Below, piece after piece: positions 1 to 5,667 of a stretch of 7,174 nt of DNA. The stretch lies in NCBI GenBank assembly GCA_003453835.1, contig DMMN01000308.1, forward strand, positions 1,073-8,246, written 5' to 3'. A program made the position numbers and the translations under genes. The DNA comes from Bacteroidota bacterium. Lineage in GTDB: Bacteria; Bacteroidota; Ignavibacteria; UBA10030. Below the pieces are notes generated by a model that was not told where the DNA came from, did no database searches, and saw only the letters and a list, made by a program, of their open reading frames with translations. Positions within the stretch are counted from its first letter, which is position 1. Each line of letters begins with the position of its first letter.

Positions 1-1657
1 TCACGAAATCTGGGATCTTCGCGTAGATGACCAGGGCGTTTTGTGGATCTCCACTCGCAACGGCCTCTCGAGCTACCGCAATGGGATCTTCACCACCTAT
101 GGCACGAAACTGGGCCTGGGGACGTTGCGGCTCTGGGAGATTCTTCCTCTGCTTGATCGTGTCTACATTGGAAGCTCCGGGAGCGGTGTCAACATCCTGA
201 ACCGGCGAGAAGCAAGTCCCCCTCCTTCCGTTGAGTTTTCAAAACCGGTAATTGAGGGAAGCGATGCGCTCCTCCGTTGGCGAGTGTACCCTTACTGGGG
301 AGAGCTCCCGATCGGCGATATTGAAAGTCGGTTCAGGGTCGACCACGGTTCATGGTCATCTTGGAGCACGATGCGCGAGATGAGCCTGACAAACCTCGAA
401 GAGGGTATGCACGTGGTTGAGGTGCAGGCGAAAGGATTTTTTGGCGATTTCGAATCGTCCACCAGACAGATCTCGTTCAGGACCGAGCCACACATCTTTC
501 GAAGGCCACAGTTCCTTTTCCCGGTCGGTCTGTTGACGCTTGCGCTCGTCGTGCTCGTCGGCGTCTATTTCGATCGCAGGAGGAAACAAGATGCGGCTCT
601 GCGCGCAATTGAAGTCCGCTACCGAGGTGTCGTCGAGGATCAAATGGAATTGGTTTGTCGTTTCCTTCCCGACGGCACTCTCTCCTTTGTGAATGAAGCG
701 TATTGCCGCTACCACAACAAAAGGAGGGATGATCTTATCGGAGCGAATATAAAGAACCTCCTCCAGGGGGAAGAACGGGCATCGTTTGATCCATACCTCG
801 GCTCGTTTTCCAGGGAGCGCCCTGTGCAGTCGGTTGAATATTCGGTTACCCTGCCATCAGGCGACATTCGCTGGCACCAATGGACCGATCGAGCAATACT
901 CGATGAACGGGGTCGTATCATCGAATTTCAATCCGTCGGGCGCGACACAACGGAACGGAAACGGGCGGAAAAGACGTTGTTCGAGCTCTCCAAGAGAATT
1001 CTCGAAGCTCAGGAGTCCGAGCGTCGGCGGGTCGCGCGCGAGCTTCACGACAGCGTAAACCAGATTCTCGCATCCATCAAGTTTCGGATCGAGTCGTTGG
1101 AAGAAAAGATACCCGGCCGACTCTCAACCGTCAAGCGCGACATCAAACATGGGAAGCAACTCCTCGACAAGGTCATGTTGGAAGTCCGAAGAATCTGCCG
1201 CAACCTGCGGCCGAGTGAATTGGATGATCTGGGACTTGCCTCTGCTCTTCGCAGCCTTGTGCACGAATTCTCGGAGCGAACGGGGATCGCTCTATCCCTG
1301 AATGTTCCCGAAACAACGGCACTTCCTCCGGAGGTCGAATTGACGCTGTACCGCATCGTTCAGGAATCGCTCACCAACGTCGAGAAGCACGCTCGAGCCA
1401 ATCATGTAGCAGTCGATGTGAGCCTGGAGAATTCGTTCGTCACCGCATCAATCCATGACAACGGCAAAGGATTCAATCCAAGTTCCGCAGGCAGAAGGTC
1501 GAAAGTGAAATCCGGGATGGGGCTCGTTGATATGAAGGAGCGCTTGGTGATTCTCGGAGGCACGATCGAAGTCCATTCAAGGCCGAGAAAGGGAACGACG
1601 ATCGTCGTCCACCTTCCGGTCAACAATACCCACCGACCACGTCTTGAGGACCTATGA
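1..1657 (+). CDS. Hybrid propeller/Y_Y_Y sensor histidine kinase, HisKA_3 type (5' end outside window)
   Basis: This is a membrane sensor kinase that autophosphorylates on His and should pass phosphate to the regulator encoded next. The frame is open from base 2, so the gene begins upstream and the TTG at 41 is not its start. Numbering from that TTG as residue 1, the visible order is: the end of a two-component-type beta-propeller (repeat reading LWISTRNGLSSY, residues 1-60); a Y_Y_Y domain (about 62-148, presumably periplasmic); one membrane helix (about 157-177, bases 509-571); a PAS domain (about 190-310); a HisKA_3 dimerisation domain with H-box RELHDS (phospho-His 336, bases 1046-1048); and a HATPase domain with N-box Asn446, the G1 box DNGKGF at 473-478 and the G2 box GMGL at 492-495. 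All catalytic motifs are intact. No receiver or HTH is fused at the C-terminus, unlike the hybrid two-component systems of Bacteroides. The stop overlaps the next start (ATGA), implying translational coupling. The stimulus is unknown. Confidence 0.95.
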   Translation, partial: HEIWDLRVDDQGVLWISTRNGLSSYRNGIFTTYGTKLGLGTLRLWEILPLLDRVYIGSSGSGVNILNRREASPPPSVEFSKPVIEGSDALLRWRVYPYWGELPIGDIESRFRVDHGSWSSWSTMREMSLTNLEEGMHVVEVQAKGFFGDFESSTRQISFRTEPHIFRRPQFLFPVGLLTLALVVLVGVYFDRRRKQDAALRAIEVRYRGVVEDQMELVCRFLPDGTLSFVNEAYCRYHNKRRDDLIGANIKNLLQGEERASFDPYLGSFSRERPVQSVEYSVTLPSGDIRWHQWTDRAILDERGRIIEFQSVGRDTTERKRAEKTLFELSKRILEAQESERRRVARELHDSVNQILASIKFRIESLEEKIPGRLSTVKRDIKHGKQLLDKVMLEVRRICRNLRPSELDDLGLASALRSLVHEFSERTGIALSLNVPETTALPPEVELTLYRIVQESLTNVEKHARANHVAVDVSLENSFVTASIHDNGKGFNPSSAGRRSKVKSGMGLVDMKERLVILGGTIEVHSRPRKGTTIVVHLPVNNTHRPRLEDL

Positions 1658-2322
1658 AGGATCGAGCCCACTCAAAGATTCGTCTTCTCCTCGTTGATGA
1701 TCATCCGGTTGTGCGCGAGGGAATCAAGTTCTCGCTCGCAAAAAAACGGAACATCGATATCGTCGGAGAGGCCTCTGACGGAAAGCAAGCGATCAGAAAG
1801 GCAAAGAAGCTCTCCCCCGATGTGATTCTTCTGGATATTAACATGCCGAGGGTGAGCGGGCTCGAAGCGGCGAGACGATTACGCAGCGCCTCACCCAAAT
1901 CGAAAATCCTCGCTTTCACGATGCACGACAGCAAGGAGTACGTGCTCAGGATTTCCCGGCTCGGCGCCAAGGGGTACGTCTTCAAAGATGACTCCCCTGC
2001 CGATGTGGTACGCGCCATCGAAGCCGTCCATAAGGGTGGGGTCTATTTCAGCCCGCGCGCCTCGAAGCATATCTTGAAAGAATACGTCAGAGCTACAATG
2101 AATACGGAGGACTCTACGATCCTTGGCCTTTCGCAACAGGAATACGAAGTTCTTCGTTGCATTGCCTCAGGGCTCTCCAGCAAGGAGATCGCCGCTCAGT
2201 TGAAAGTCAGTGCGCGCACGGTTGACACTCATCGAGAACATATCATGGAAAAGTTAGACATCCGCACCGTTGCCGGACTCACCCGATACGCGATACGAGA
2301 AGGGCTTGTGACCCTCGAATAA
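1654..2322 (+). CDS. NarL/FixJ (LuxR-type) response regulator
   Basis: This DNA-binding response regulator is the probable partner of the upstream kinase, given the 4-nt ATGA overlap and a TGAGGA Shine-Dalgarno at 1645-1650. It is 222 aa, normal for the family. The receiver domain (about 8-125) has the complete active site: acidic pair D15/D16 in LVDDHPVV, phosphoacceptor D61 in LLDINMP, switch Thr89 in AFTMHD and Lys111 in YVFKDD. The C-terminal LuxR helix-turn-helix (about 158-220) reads LSQQEYEVLRCIASGLSSKE followed by IAAQLKVSARTVDTHREHIM, with the usual recognition-helix pattern. It should act as a phosphorylation-dependent dimeric transcription factor. The paired 18-bp dyads 65 nt and 90 nt past its stop codon are plausible binding sites, which would make it a regulator of the downstream receiver gene; that link is inferred. 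The target genes are not known. Confidence 0.95.
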   Translation: MKDRAHSKIRLLLVDDHPVVREGIKFSLAKKRNIDIVGEASDGKQAIRKAKKLSPDVILLDINMPRVSGLEAARRLRSASPKSKILAFTMHDSKEYVLRISRLGAKGYVFKDDSPADVVRAIEAVHKGGVYFSPRASKHILKEYVRATMNTEDSTILGLSQQEYEVLRCIASGLSSKEIAAQLKVSARTVDTHREHIMEKLDIRTVAGLTRYAIREGLVTLE

Positions 2323-2328
2323 GCCCTT
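2300..2328 (+). terminator. Inverted repeat over the stop codon of the NarL-type regulator (weak terminator candidate)
   Basis: AAGGGCTT (2300-2307) and AAGCCCTT (2321-2328) are perfect complements around a 13-nt loop, and the second arm includes part of the TAA stop. The sequence after it is pyrimidine-rich but has no continuous T run, so this is at best a weak intrinsic terminator. It could equally protect the 3' end of the kinase-regulator mRNA or be chance. Confidence 0.3.
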
Positions 2329-2387
2329 TCTGGTCGCGTTTCTTCCCCGCTTCGTTCAAAAACCCCAAGAAAATGGCCTCGCGCGGC

Positions 2388-2405
2388 ATCCGTAAAAGTA
2401 CGGAT
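2388..2405. promoter_or_regulatory. Dyad copy 1 (candidate operator)
   Basis: ATCCGTAAAAGTACGGAT is a perfect 7-bp inverted repeat around an AAAG spacer. In this copy the pairing continues for three more bases on each side (GGC at 2385-2387 with GCC at 2406-2408), giving 10-bp arms, so it could also form an RNA hairpin. It is identical over 18 bp to copy 2. A dyad of this size fits a dimer of a LuxR/NarL-type regulator, one of which is encoded immediately upstream. The half-site TACGGAT shares T-A-C...A-T with the NarL heptamer, but the halves face the opposite way from NarL 7-2-7 sites. Confidence 0.65.
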
Positions 2406-2412
2406 GCCCCAC

Positions 2413-2430
2413 ATCCGTAAAAGTACGGAT
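2413..2430. promoter_or_regulatory. Dyad copy 2 (candidate operator)
   Basis: This is the second exact copy of ATCCGTAAAAGTACGGAT, centred 25 bp from copy 1 (about two and a half helical turns). The shared sequence is 19 bp because both copies are preceded by C. Here the flanking bases do not extend the pairing, so the conserved unit is the 18-mer itself. A TTGATT at 2430-2435 overlaps its right edge and could be a -35 element, but I found no convincing -10 at the proper distance. It lies 74 nt upstream of the receiver gene that starts at 2505. Confidence 0.65.
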
Positions 2431-2504
2431 TGATTTTCTCCTTCCTTTCCGCTTCGTTCAGGTGAATTCCATGTGTCTCGGAAGCGATTGGTCGAGGGGT
2501 TCAT

Positions 2505-2894
2505 ATGAAACGAAAAACTGTATTCATCGCAGATCATCATCGCGAAATCCGCCGCGCAGTCTGTGATTTCTTTCAGCATCACGACGAGTTCAGAGTCGTC
2601 GGTGAGATCGAAGACGGCTCGGATATCATTGACCGCGTCGCAGAGCTGCTTCCAGACATCCTGATTGTCGACATCGAGATGCCCGGCTGTAACGGGATTG
2701 AAACAACGCGCATCATCAAAGACCGAAAGCTGCCCGTGAGGGTGCTCGTTTCGACAATGTTTGACGACCCTCTCTACAAAGCCAGGGCCCTTCAGATGCG
2801 CGCCGACGGTGTCATCGTAAAGGCCTCCCTCAAACAGAGTCTCGAGGAGACTCTTGGATTGCCACCTCTCTCCTCCCGAAGACGATATCCATAG
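2505..2894 (+). CDS. Stand-alone receiver protein, NarL-type REC without HTH
   Basis: This is a single-domain response regulator of 129 aa. The sequence follows the receiver domain of NarL-family regulators, but the protein ends shortly after it, at the point where a linker and LuxR HTH would normally begin. The phosphoacceptor is D56 in IVDIEMPG, the switch residue is T84 in LVSTMFDD and the conserved Lys is K106 in VIVKAS. The first acidic pair is D10-H11 instead of Asp-Asp (IADHHREIR), so one Mg-binding carboxylate is replaced. The start is supported by a strong GAGGGG Shine-Dalgarno at 2494-2499, 5 nt before ATG. I saw no HTH remnant after the stop. It may act through protein contacts, or as a phosphate sink competing with the upstream regulator; both roles are inferred. 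The twin dyads upstream suggest it is under separate transcriptional control. Confidence 0.9.
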   Translation: MKRKTVFIADHHREIRRAVCDFFQHHDEFRVVGEIEDGSDIIDRVAELLPDILIVDIEMPGCNGIETTRIIKDRKLPVRVLVSTMFDDPLYKARALQMRADGVIVKASLKQSLEETLGLPPLSSRRRYP

Positions 2895-2936
2895 ATGAAA
2901 ACGTTTTTGGCATCAAGCCACCGCGGTGCTCACCCA

Positions 2937-2962
2937 TCGGCGCCCTTGGGGGAGGGCGTCGA
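2937..2962 (+). other. GC-rich stem-loop between two receiver genes
   Basis: Bases 2937-2946 pair with 2953-2962 over 10 positions (one G-T) around a TGGGGG loop. A run of five T begins at 2976, 13 nt beyond the stem, which is too far for a standard intrinsic terminator. Possible roles are a leaky terminator, an mRNA processing or stability element, or 5' leader structure for the receiver gene starting at 3019. Confidence 0.45.
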
Positions 2963-3018
2963 ATGAGGTGGAAACTTTTTCTGTCCATCATCTCATCATC
3001 ATAAGGAACCTGCAACCA

Positions 3019-3570
3019 ATGAACTCCGTCAATAGAATTCTCGTCGCCGAGAGCGATCCGAATCACGTCGGCCTTTTTCTCGCGGCTCTCACCGAACACC
3101 GCTTGACGAGCGACACCGTCATCGTGCGCGACGGACGCGAAACGCTTGACTACCTTTACAGATGTGGACCGTTTCATGCGCGGGAAGGTGGGAGCCCCAC
3201 CGTGATCTTTCTTAGCGCGAATCTGCCAACACTGGACGGGCTCCAGGTCCTTCACAGAATCAAATCGGACCACCTGCTCAAAACGATTCCCGTCGTAGTG
3301 CTCGCGCCGACGCTCGAAGAGGACGTGCTGAAGCAGAGCTATATTCTCGGTGCGAATGCCTTCATCGTCAAGTCGCCTGATGCAGGCACGTTTGTCTCAA
3401 ACGCCAAGGCACTCGTTTCGTTTTGGGGCCTCATCAATGAGGCACCCCCTGGAAGTGCCCGAAAAGGGAAGGATCCGTCAGGTCAGACACGTACGGACGG
3501 ATCAACCACGCAGGCGTCCTCGAAGTCCAGAGATCCCGAGGACACGATCCACCGCATTGGAAGTTCATAG
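3019..3570 (+). CDS. Rcp1-type response regulator receiver with Ser in place of the phosphoacceptor Asp
   Basis: This 183-aa protein has a receiver domain (about 5-140) of the cyanobacterial-phytochrome-regulator (Rcp1) type, recognised by VRDGRETLDYLYRCGPF, DGLQVLHRIKSD, TIPVVVLAPTLEED and SYILGANAFIVK. Compared with the family pattern LVEDNP...LLDLxLP...VLTSS...K, the acidic pair is E11-S12, the phosphoacceptor position is Ser66 (IFLSANLP, codon AGC at 3214-3216), and the switch Thr/Ser is Ala96. Only Lys118 of the active site remains. It therefore probably cannot be phosphorylated in the normal way and may signal through protein contacts. Residues after about 143 form a hydrophilic, Ser/Thr/charged tail with no recognised domain. 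The frame is open upstream to a GTG at 2926, but the ATG at 3019 is preferred: it begins just before the first beta strand and has AAGGA at 3003-3007. The partner is unknown. Confidence 0.88.
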   Translation: MNSVNRILVAESDPNHVGLFLAALTEHRLTSDTVIVRDGRETLDYLYRCGPFHAREGGSPTVIFLSANLPTLDGLQVLHRIKSDHLLKTIPVVVLAPTLEEDVLKQSYILGANAFIVKSPDAGTFVSNAKALVSFWGLINEAPPGSARKGKDPSGQTRTDGSTTQASSKSRDPEDTIHRIGSS

Positions 3571-3720
3571 TGGAGGCGCGAGGGCGCATCGTCGGCCAAC
3601 ATGTCGACATCCCGCGTCAACCACAGGCAATTCCAATCACACCTCCCGATCTCGCGCCATGTCATCCTTCCCCCTTCGCTTCTCTCCTCTTTCAATTCGT
3701 CTTGTGATCTACTCGTTTCC

Positions 3721-3735
3721 TTGAATCTCATTCAA
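3721..3735. promoter_or_regulatory. Small dyad TTGAAT-CTC-ATTCAA
   Basis: This is a perfect 6-bp inverted repeat with a 3-nt spacer, next to the AT-rich AAATAAT (3734-3740). It is the most AT-rich point of the gap and lies about 100 nt upstream of the HisA-like start. It could be an operator or part of a promoter; the length is short enough for chance. Confidence 0.25.
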
Positions 3736-3801
3736 ATAATCCGCATTTTTGCCTCGTCATCCGAAGCGTAGTTCCTGCCCCATCATTGAACATGTGGGCT
3801 T

Positions 3802-3821
3802 TTTCGTTTGCGGAAACGAAA
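3802..3821 (+). promoter_or_regulatory. Perfect 8-bp hairpin in the leader of the HisA-like gene
   Basis: TTTCGTTT (3802-3809) and AAACGAAA (3814-3821) pair fully around a GCGG loop. The stem ends 11 nt before the ATG at 3833, directly upstream of the purine stretch CGAGAG (3825-3830) that would serve as the ribosome binding site. It may influence translation initiation; the stem is AU-rich, so it would be of moderate stability. Confidence 0.4.
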
Positions 3822-3832
3822 CACCGAGAGCA

Positions 3833-4597
3833 ATGCTGCTTATTTTTCCATCCATAGAGATTCGACGCGGTTCGTGTGTCCAGCTTGTGCACGGCGACGC
3901 AGGATCAGAACATATCTATGCCGTCGATCCCGTGCAGATGGCCGTCATCTGGCGCGGCGAAAACGCAAAGACGCTCCACGTTGTGGATATCGACGGTGTC
4001 GAGACCGGCAGCGTTCAGAACATCGAGACCATTCAGCGAATGGTCCAAGCAGTGGATATCCCGATCCAGGTGGGTGGAGGTCTTCGGGACTTTGATGAAA
4101 TCGAAAGGGTTCTGTCGATGGGCGTGTACCGCGTCGTTATCGGAACAGCCGCGGTCAACAGACCGAGCTTCGTTGAGCGACTCATCAAAGACTTCGGCAC
4201 ACGCAGAATCGCGATTGCCATTGAAGGGAGGGATGGAAGAATTCGCACCGAAGGCGGAAAGAAGGAACTCGACCTCTCCCCCCTCACTCTTGCAAAAGAA
4301 ATGAAGAGGATCGGCGTCGCTCGCATTGTTTACTCGGATATCGGTGAGGACGGCAGAACCAAACGATTGAATCTCGAAGCGCTAAAAAATCTTGCAGTTG
4401 GATCAGGCGTTCGAATCACAGCCCAAGGGGGCGTCCGAGAATACAAAGATCTCATTCGACTGCAAGAATTGGAACGGGTGGGCGTCGACTCGGTGATCGT
4501 CGGAAGAGCGCTTTACGAGAACCATTTCCCCTGTCAGCGTCTCTGGCGCCTGAACGAGAAAGAACTCACGAGTTTGGGACCGACTCGAAGAGTATGA
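3833..4597 (+). CDS. HisA-family (ProFAR isomerase-like) TIM-barrel protein with substituted catalytic residues
   Basis: This is a 254-aa (beta/alpha)8 barrel homologous to HisA, the isomerase that converts ProFAR to PRFAR in histidine synthesis. Family hallmarks are the N-terminal strand MLLIFPSIEI, CVQLVHGD at 15-22, HVVDIDG at 49-55, the phosphate-binding GGGLR at 81-85, DIGEDG at 169-174, the second phosphate site QGG at 198-200 and VIVGRALYE near the end. The two catalytic acids, Asp in canonical HisA (PAID and SLD/ALD), are Glu here: E9 (codon GAG at 3857-3859) and E131 (GAA at 4223-4225). The usual Thr before the IxxDG loop is Ser168, and the following GPN is changed. The ATG at 3833 is chosen because it gives a normal length and aligns with the family start; the upstream TTG at 3749 would add an unrelated leader. 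No other his genes are nearby. It may be an active variant HisA or a paralogue with another substrate, so I give no gene symbol. Confidence 0.85.
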   Translation: MLLIFPSIEIRRGSCVQLVHGDAGSEHIYAVDPVQMAVIWRGENAKTLHVVDIDGVETGSVQNIETIQRMVQAVDIPIQVGGGLRDFDEIERVLSMGVYRVVIGTAAVNRPSFVERLIKDFGTRRIAIAIEGRDGRIRTEGGKKELDLSPLTLAKEMKRIGVARIVYSDIGEDGRTKRLNLEALKNLAVGSGVRITAQGGVREYKDLIRLQELERVGVDSVIVGRALYENHFPCQRLWRLNEKELTSLGPTRRV

Positions 4598-4696
4598 CAT
4601 TGGTTCCACGATGTATCGTCGCACGACCATTGGGGAAGCCGACCCCGGCGGACCTCCTTCGTCCATCAACATACTTCACAAGAGCGCAAATCCCGA

Positions 4697-5641
4697 ATGA
4701 TTATTGCCGTAGTTGGCCATAGCACAAAAGATGTGTTCCACCTTCGTGGCAGCGGGCCGGAAAAAGACGAGCAGCAGGTCGAGAGCCTCGGAGGCGTTTT
4801 CTATTCCGTCGCAACTCTGGCAAACCTCCTCTCGAAAGACGACAGGATTCTTCCCGTGTTCGGCGTCGGCGAGAGGGATTACGAAAGCGTCAGCGAACGG
4901 CTGCAGAGATATGGAAACGTCGAAACGAAAGGGATCTTCGCTTTGAGGGGAGAAACGAACCGCGTTCATTTCTTCCCGGGGCTCAACGGCGGACTCGCCC
5001 AGTGCTCCAAGAGCATCGCCCCACCCATCCCTTTCGCACGCATCAAGCCGAGTCTCGATGCCGATGCCGTCTTGATCAACATGGCCTCCGGATTTGACAT
5101 TACGCTCGAGACGCTCGACTTTGTTCGGATGCATGTGCGTGATCAGCGAATCCCCCTGCATTTCGATTTTCACTCTCTGACCCTTGGCATCGATCGGGAC
5201 CACACGCGATTCCGTCGACCGCTTACGGACTGGCGCAGGTGGTGTTTCATGATGGACTCCGTTCAACTAAACGAGGATGAGGCTGCAGGCCTCGGCTCCG
5301 AACGATACGACGAGCCGACGCTCATCAATCACCTGATGCCGCTGATGGTGAACGCCTTGTTGATCACGCGGGGCGAGAGAGGGGCATCGTTGATTCGTCA
5401 GGAACACAAGAGATTCGACCGGCACGACATCGAGGGGGTCCAGGCGGAAGCGCCACTTGACACAACAGGGTGTGGAGACGTGTTCGGCGCGGCTTTTGTT
5501 TATCGGTACGTCGAGTCTCGCGACTATGTGAAGGCCGCCGAGTTTGCCAACAAGATCGCGGCCATCAAAACGGGCTTCAGGGGGATTGATGGTCTCGACG
5601 ATATCCGACGACGGCAAGCATCGACCGTCGAGACAGGCTAA
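4697..5641 (+). CDS. PfkB/ribokinase-family carbohydrate or nucleoside kinase
   Basis: This 314-aa cytoplasmic kinase is of the usual family length and is predicted to transfer phosphate from ATP to a hydroxyl of a sugar, nucleoside or related molecule. The C-terminal PfkB signature is clear: DTTGCGDVFGAAF at 255-267, with catalytic base D261 and the anion-hole Gly-Cys-Gly. Also present are the N-terminal glycine pair in LGGVFYSVATLANL (G32-G33), QLNEDEAAGL at 190-199 and ITRGERGASL at 223-232. Where many PfkB proteins have GGxxxN, the Asn position is Ser37, which points to a divergent subfamily. The substrate cannot be read from sequence. The ATG has only weak purine sequence upstream (AAGAG near 4680-4684). 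It starts 99 nt after the HisA-like gene and ends 26 nt before aspartokinase, so the three are likely co-transcribed. Confidence 0.9.
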   Translation: MIIAVVGHSTKDVFHLRGSGPEKDEQQVESLGGVFYSVATLANLLSKDDRILPVFGVGERDYESVSERLQRYGNVETKGIFALRGETNRVHFFPGLNGGLAQCSKSIAPPIPFARIKPSLDADAVLINMASGFDITLETLDFVRMHVRDQRIPLHFDFHSLTLGIDRDHTRFRRPLTDWRRWCFMMDSVQLNEDEAAGLGSERYDEPTLINHLMPLMVNALLITRGERGASLIRQEHKRFDRHDIEGVQAEAPLDTTGCGDVFGAAFVYRYVESRDYVKAAEFANKIAAIKTGFRGIDGLDDIRRRQASTVETG

Positions 5642-5648
5642 TTTTTTT
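5592..5648 (+). other. Inverted repeat followed by T run before aspartokinase
   Basis: GTCTCGACG (5592-5600) and CGTCGAGAC (5626-5634) are perfect 9-bp complements around a 25-nt loop inside the 3' end of the kinase gene, and seven T follow at 5642-5648. The loop is long and seven bases separate stem and T run, so this is only a weak candidate for an intra-operon terminator or attenuator ahead of lysC. Codon constraint may explain the repeat. Confidence 0.25.
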
Positions 5649-5667
5649 GAAACGAGCAGGCTAAACT

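Larger units (their letters stand above)
2347..2460 (+). repeat. 12-bp direct repeats flanking the twin dyad
   Basis: CCGCTTCGTTCA occurs at 2347-2358 and again at 2449-2460, 102 bp apart. Both copies sit at the end of a pyrimidine-rich run, one on each side of the two 18-bp dyads. The symmetry suggests either a local duplication or paired protein sites. No function can be assigned. Confidence 0.5.
3571..3832. other. Gene-free region between signalling and metabolic blocks
   Basis: No convincing coding sequence is present on either strand in these 262 nt. It contains a 10-bp palindrome ATGTCGACAT (3601-3610), a strongly pyrimidine-rich stretch from about 3663 to 3720, a TTGAAT-CTC-ATTCAA dyad (3721-3735) and a hairpin (3802-3821). 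The promoter of the downstream metabolic genes probably lies here, but I cannot place -35 and -10 boxes with confidence. The HisA-like frame is open from a TTG at 3749, but the translation before 3833 does not resemble the family. Confidence 0.6.

Noticed and set aside
1595..1608. 14-bp palindrome ACGACGATCGTCGT in the kinase gene.
   Set aside because: It encodes the conserved C-terminal strand (TTIVV) of the ATPase domain; repeated GAC/GTC-type codons explain it.
2430..2460. Possible sigma70-like promoter beginning with TTGATT at 2430.
   Set aside because: No acceptable -10 sequence at 16-18 nt, and no Bacteroidota-type TAnnTTTG element.
2895..2966. 23-codon ORF beginning right after the stop of the receiver-only gene.
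   Set aside because: No similarity, no ribosome binding site, and most of it forms the GC-rich hairpin.
2926..3018. GTG-initiated 31-residue extension of the Rcp1-type receiver.
   Set aside because: It precedes the first receiver strand, does not look like a domain, overlaps the strong stem-loop, and the ATG at 3019 has its own AAGGA.
3483..3731. Minus-strand 82-codon ORF covering the end of the pseudo-receiver and the gap.
   Set aside because: Composition is not protein-like, there are no motifs, and over a third of it is antisense to a supported gene.
3749..3832. TTG-initiated 28-residue N-terminal extension of the HisA-like protein.
   Set aside because: HisA proteins begin at the first beta strand, which starts at 3833; the extension has no family similarity and contains the leader hairpin.
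4594..4722. A 42-codon ORF that starts in an ATGA overlap with the HisA-like stop and ends inside the PfkB gene.
   Set aside because: The translation has no recognisable motif, it overlaps the well-supported PfkB start, and such a length is expected by chance.
5642..5667. Lysine riboswitch or leader peptide before lysC.
   Set aside because: The gap is only 26 nt, far too short for a lysine riboswitch, and no Lys-rich short ORF is seen.
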